DNA from: Membranipora membranacea
Taxonomy: Eukaryota; Bryozoa; Gymnolaemata; Cheilostomatida; Membraniporidae
Length of the DNA: 64,000 nt
Direction of reading: 5' to 3'
Assembly: GCA_914767715.1 (NCBI GenBank)
Contig: OU612066.1
Span: 3,477,001-3,541,000, forward strand
Part shown: positions 63,121 through 64,000 of the stretch, one piece after another
Numbering within the stretch: position 1 is the stretch's first letter
Layout of the letters: every line of letters begins with the position of its first letter
Translations under genes and position numbers: made by a program
Notes under the pieces: model-generated
The model's input: only the letters and a program-made list of their open reading frames with translations
What the model was told of the DNA's origin: nothing
Databases searched by the model: none

Positions 63121-64000
63121 TAAGTAAGAGAAAACAAAGAAAAAAGAGGGCACTGTGAATATATTGCCTGCTATTTCTGTCTTTACCCGGCCTGATATAA
63201 ACATTCTTCACCCAATTCAAAGCTAAGCTATTATTTTACAGTAGGAGGAGGCTATCTACTCCAACACTCCCTGGACGTTATTACTTAATCAGAGGAGTTC
63301 AACCTCTGCAGCCGTACAATATCAAAATATTGATGTACCAGATATCATTGGCATCCCTACCCTACCTAAGTCCTGAGATCCCACTTCATCACTGCCCTAA
63401 TCTGCGACATTCTTCAGTTATACAGCTATCTATCTTCAGTTTCTCTTCTGTAATCATTACTAGCAAGAGGACAGTTCTTTGTAGGATCCACAAAGTTGCC
63501 AACTCTTAAATTGAAAGAACTGCTGCCTTTAGGAAATAAAACCACCCGGTGACCAAATCTTTTCTTAAGGCCTCTACGGGAATGTATAAGCTCATAAGGG
63601 GCGATTGAGAATTATGAAAAACTGAGTATTAGTGACCAGGCAATAAAATGTATAACTGATAGTTGGTACATGGGTCAATGATTAGAGTGTTAGTTAATTA
63701 GAGAAGTAATTATCTGGCTGAGGATTAAAAGAAATTACACATAGCAACTGAGTGACTTAATAATATTTGTCTGACCAGATTGTCTTCTTTGTTCGGTAGA
63801 ACTCCACTTCACGGAACCAGCATAACTTCTTGATGTACACAACTTTTCTCATGCTATGGTGTTGATGCTATTATTTATCAACAAAGCTAGGTTTTGATTA
63901 AAAAGTTGTTATTTCACCCTCTGTTTTAGTTGAGTCTTTTTAGAGTGCATATTGATAACATCTTAATATTCTCAGACACGTAGATAAAATTATATGTTCT
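63121..64000. other. Terminal region, no gene seen
   Basis: No coding exon, RNA gene or recognisable transposon on either strand. Confidence 0.4.

Noticed and set aside
1-64000. CRISPR array, bacterial operons or viral origin
   Set aside because: Introns, polyadenylation signals and animal-type transposons show eukaryotic nuclear DNA. The short tandem arrays have no repeat-spacer structure.

Overview
This is eukaryotic, intron-rich, AT-rich animal DNA. Every gene seen here is split by introns, with GT..AG junctions that keep the reading phase. The main gene is a metazoan-type proprotein convertase, and the rest is dense with non-LTR, LTR and DNA transposons and tRNA-derived repeats. A marine invertebrate, possibly a sponge, would fit, but I infer that from general character only and cannot name a species.

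Layout. (1) 1066-1643, + strand: the last two exons of an unrecognised coiled-coil protein. (2) 2189-25524, + strand: a complete furin/PC5-like proprotein convertase, 'copy A', in 23 exons and about 1,252 codons. It has a signal peptide, prodomain, S8 catalytic domain (Asp168, His204, Asn318, Ser390 by my numbering), P domain, a long furin-type Cys-rich repeat region, one membrane span and a cytoplasmic tail. Its introns hold LINE fragments, fold-back elements and a hAT MITE. (3) About 28.78-63.1 kb: a tandem second copy, 'copy B', of the same locus. Upstream-flank homology at about 28.8 kb and downstream-flank homology at 56.0-56.4 and 62.9-63.1 kb bracket it. Copy B has no exons 1-10, so no catalytic domain. 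Its P-domain, Cys-rich and membrane exons are still recognisable but carry nonsense codons, a frameshift and lost splice sites. I call it a pseudogene.

Copy B has become a store of nested transposons. A Ty3/gypsy element (33099-37245) sits inside its exon 17. Its next intron is expanded to about 14.6 kb by an inverted dimer of TTAA-ended MITEs. That dimer is split twice: by a roughly 5 kb insertion carrying a second copy of a 2-2.5 kb TTAA repeat, and by a roughly 8 kb candidate MULE/fold-back transposon (42992-50976). The 8 kb element has terminal arrays of TTGCCAC motifs and encloses two ~2.04 kb inverted arms, one of which is itself interrupted by a hAT MITE. A decayed LINE (ORF1 plus ORF2, minus strand) and a 1.1 kb nested palindrome split the 3' flank of copy B.

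How the parts relate. The only apparently intact host gene is copy A. It should encode a secretory-pathway endoprotease that cleaves precursors at basic sites. An in-frame TAG just before the membrane exon means that the choice between two possible donors in exon 22 would decide between a soluble and a membrane-anchored form. All identity and age statements are by eye; no alignment or database search was run.
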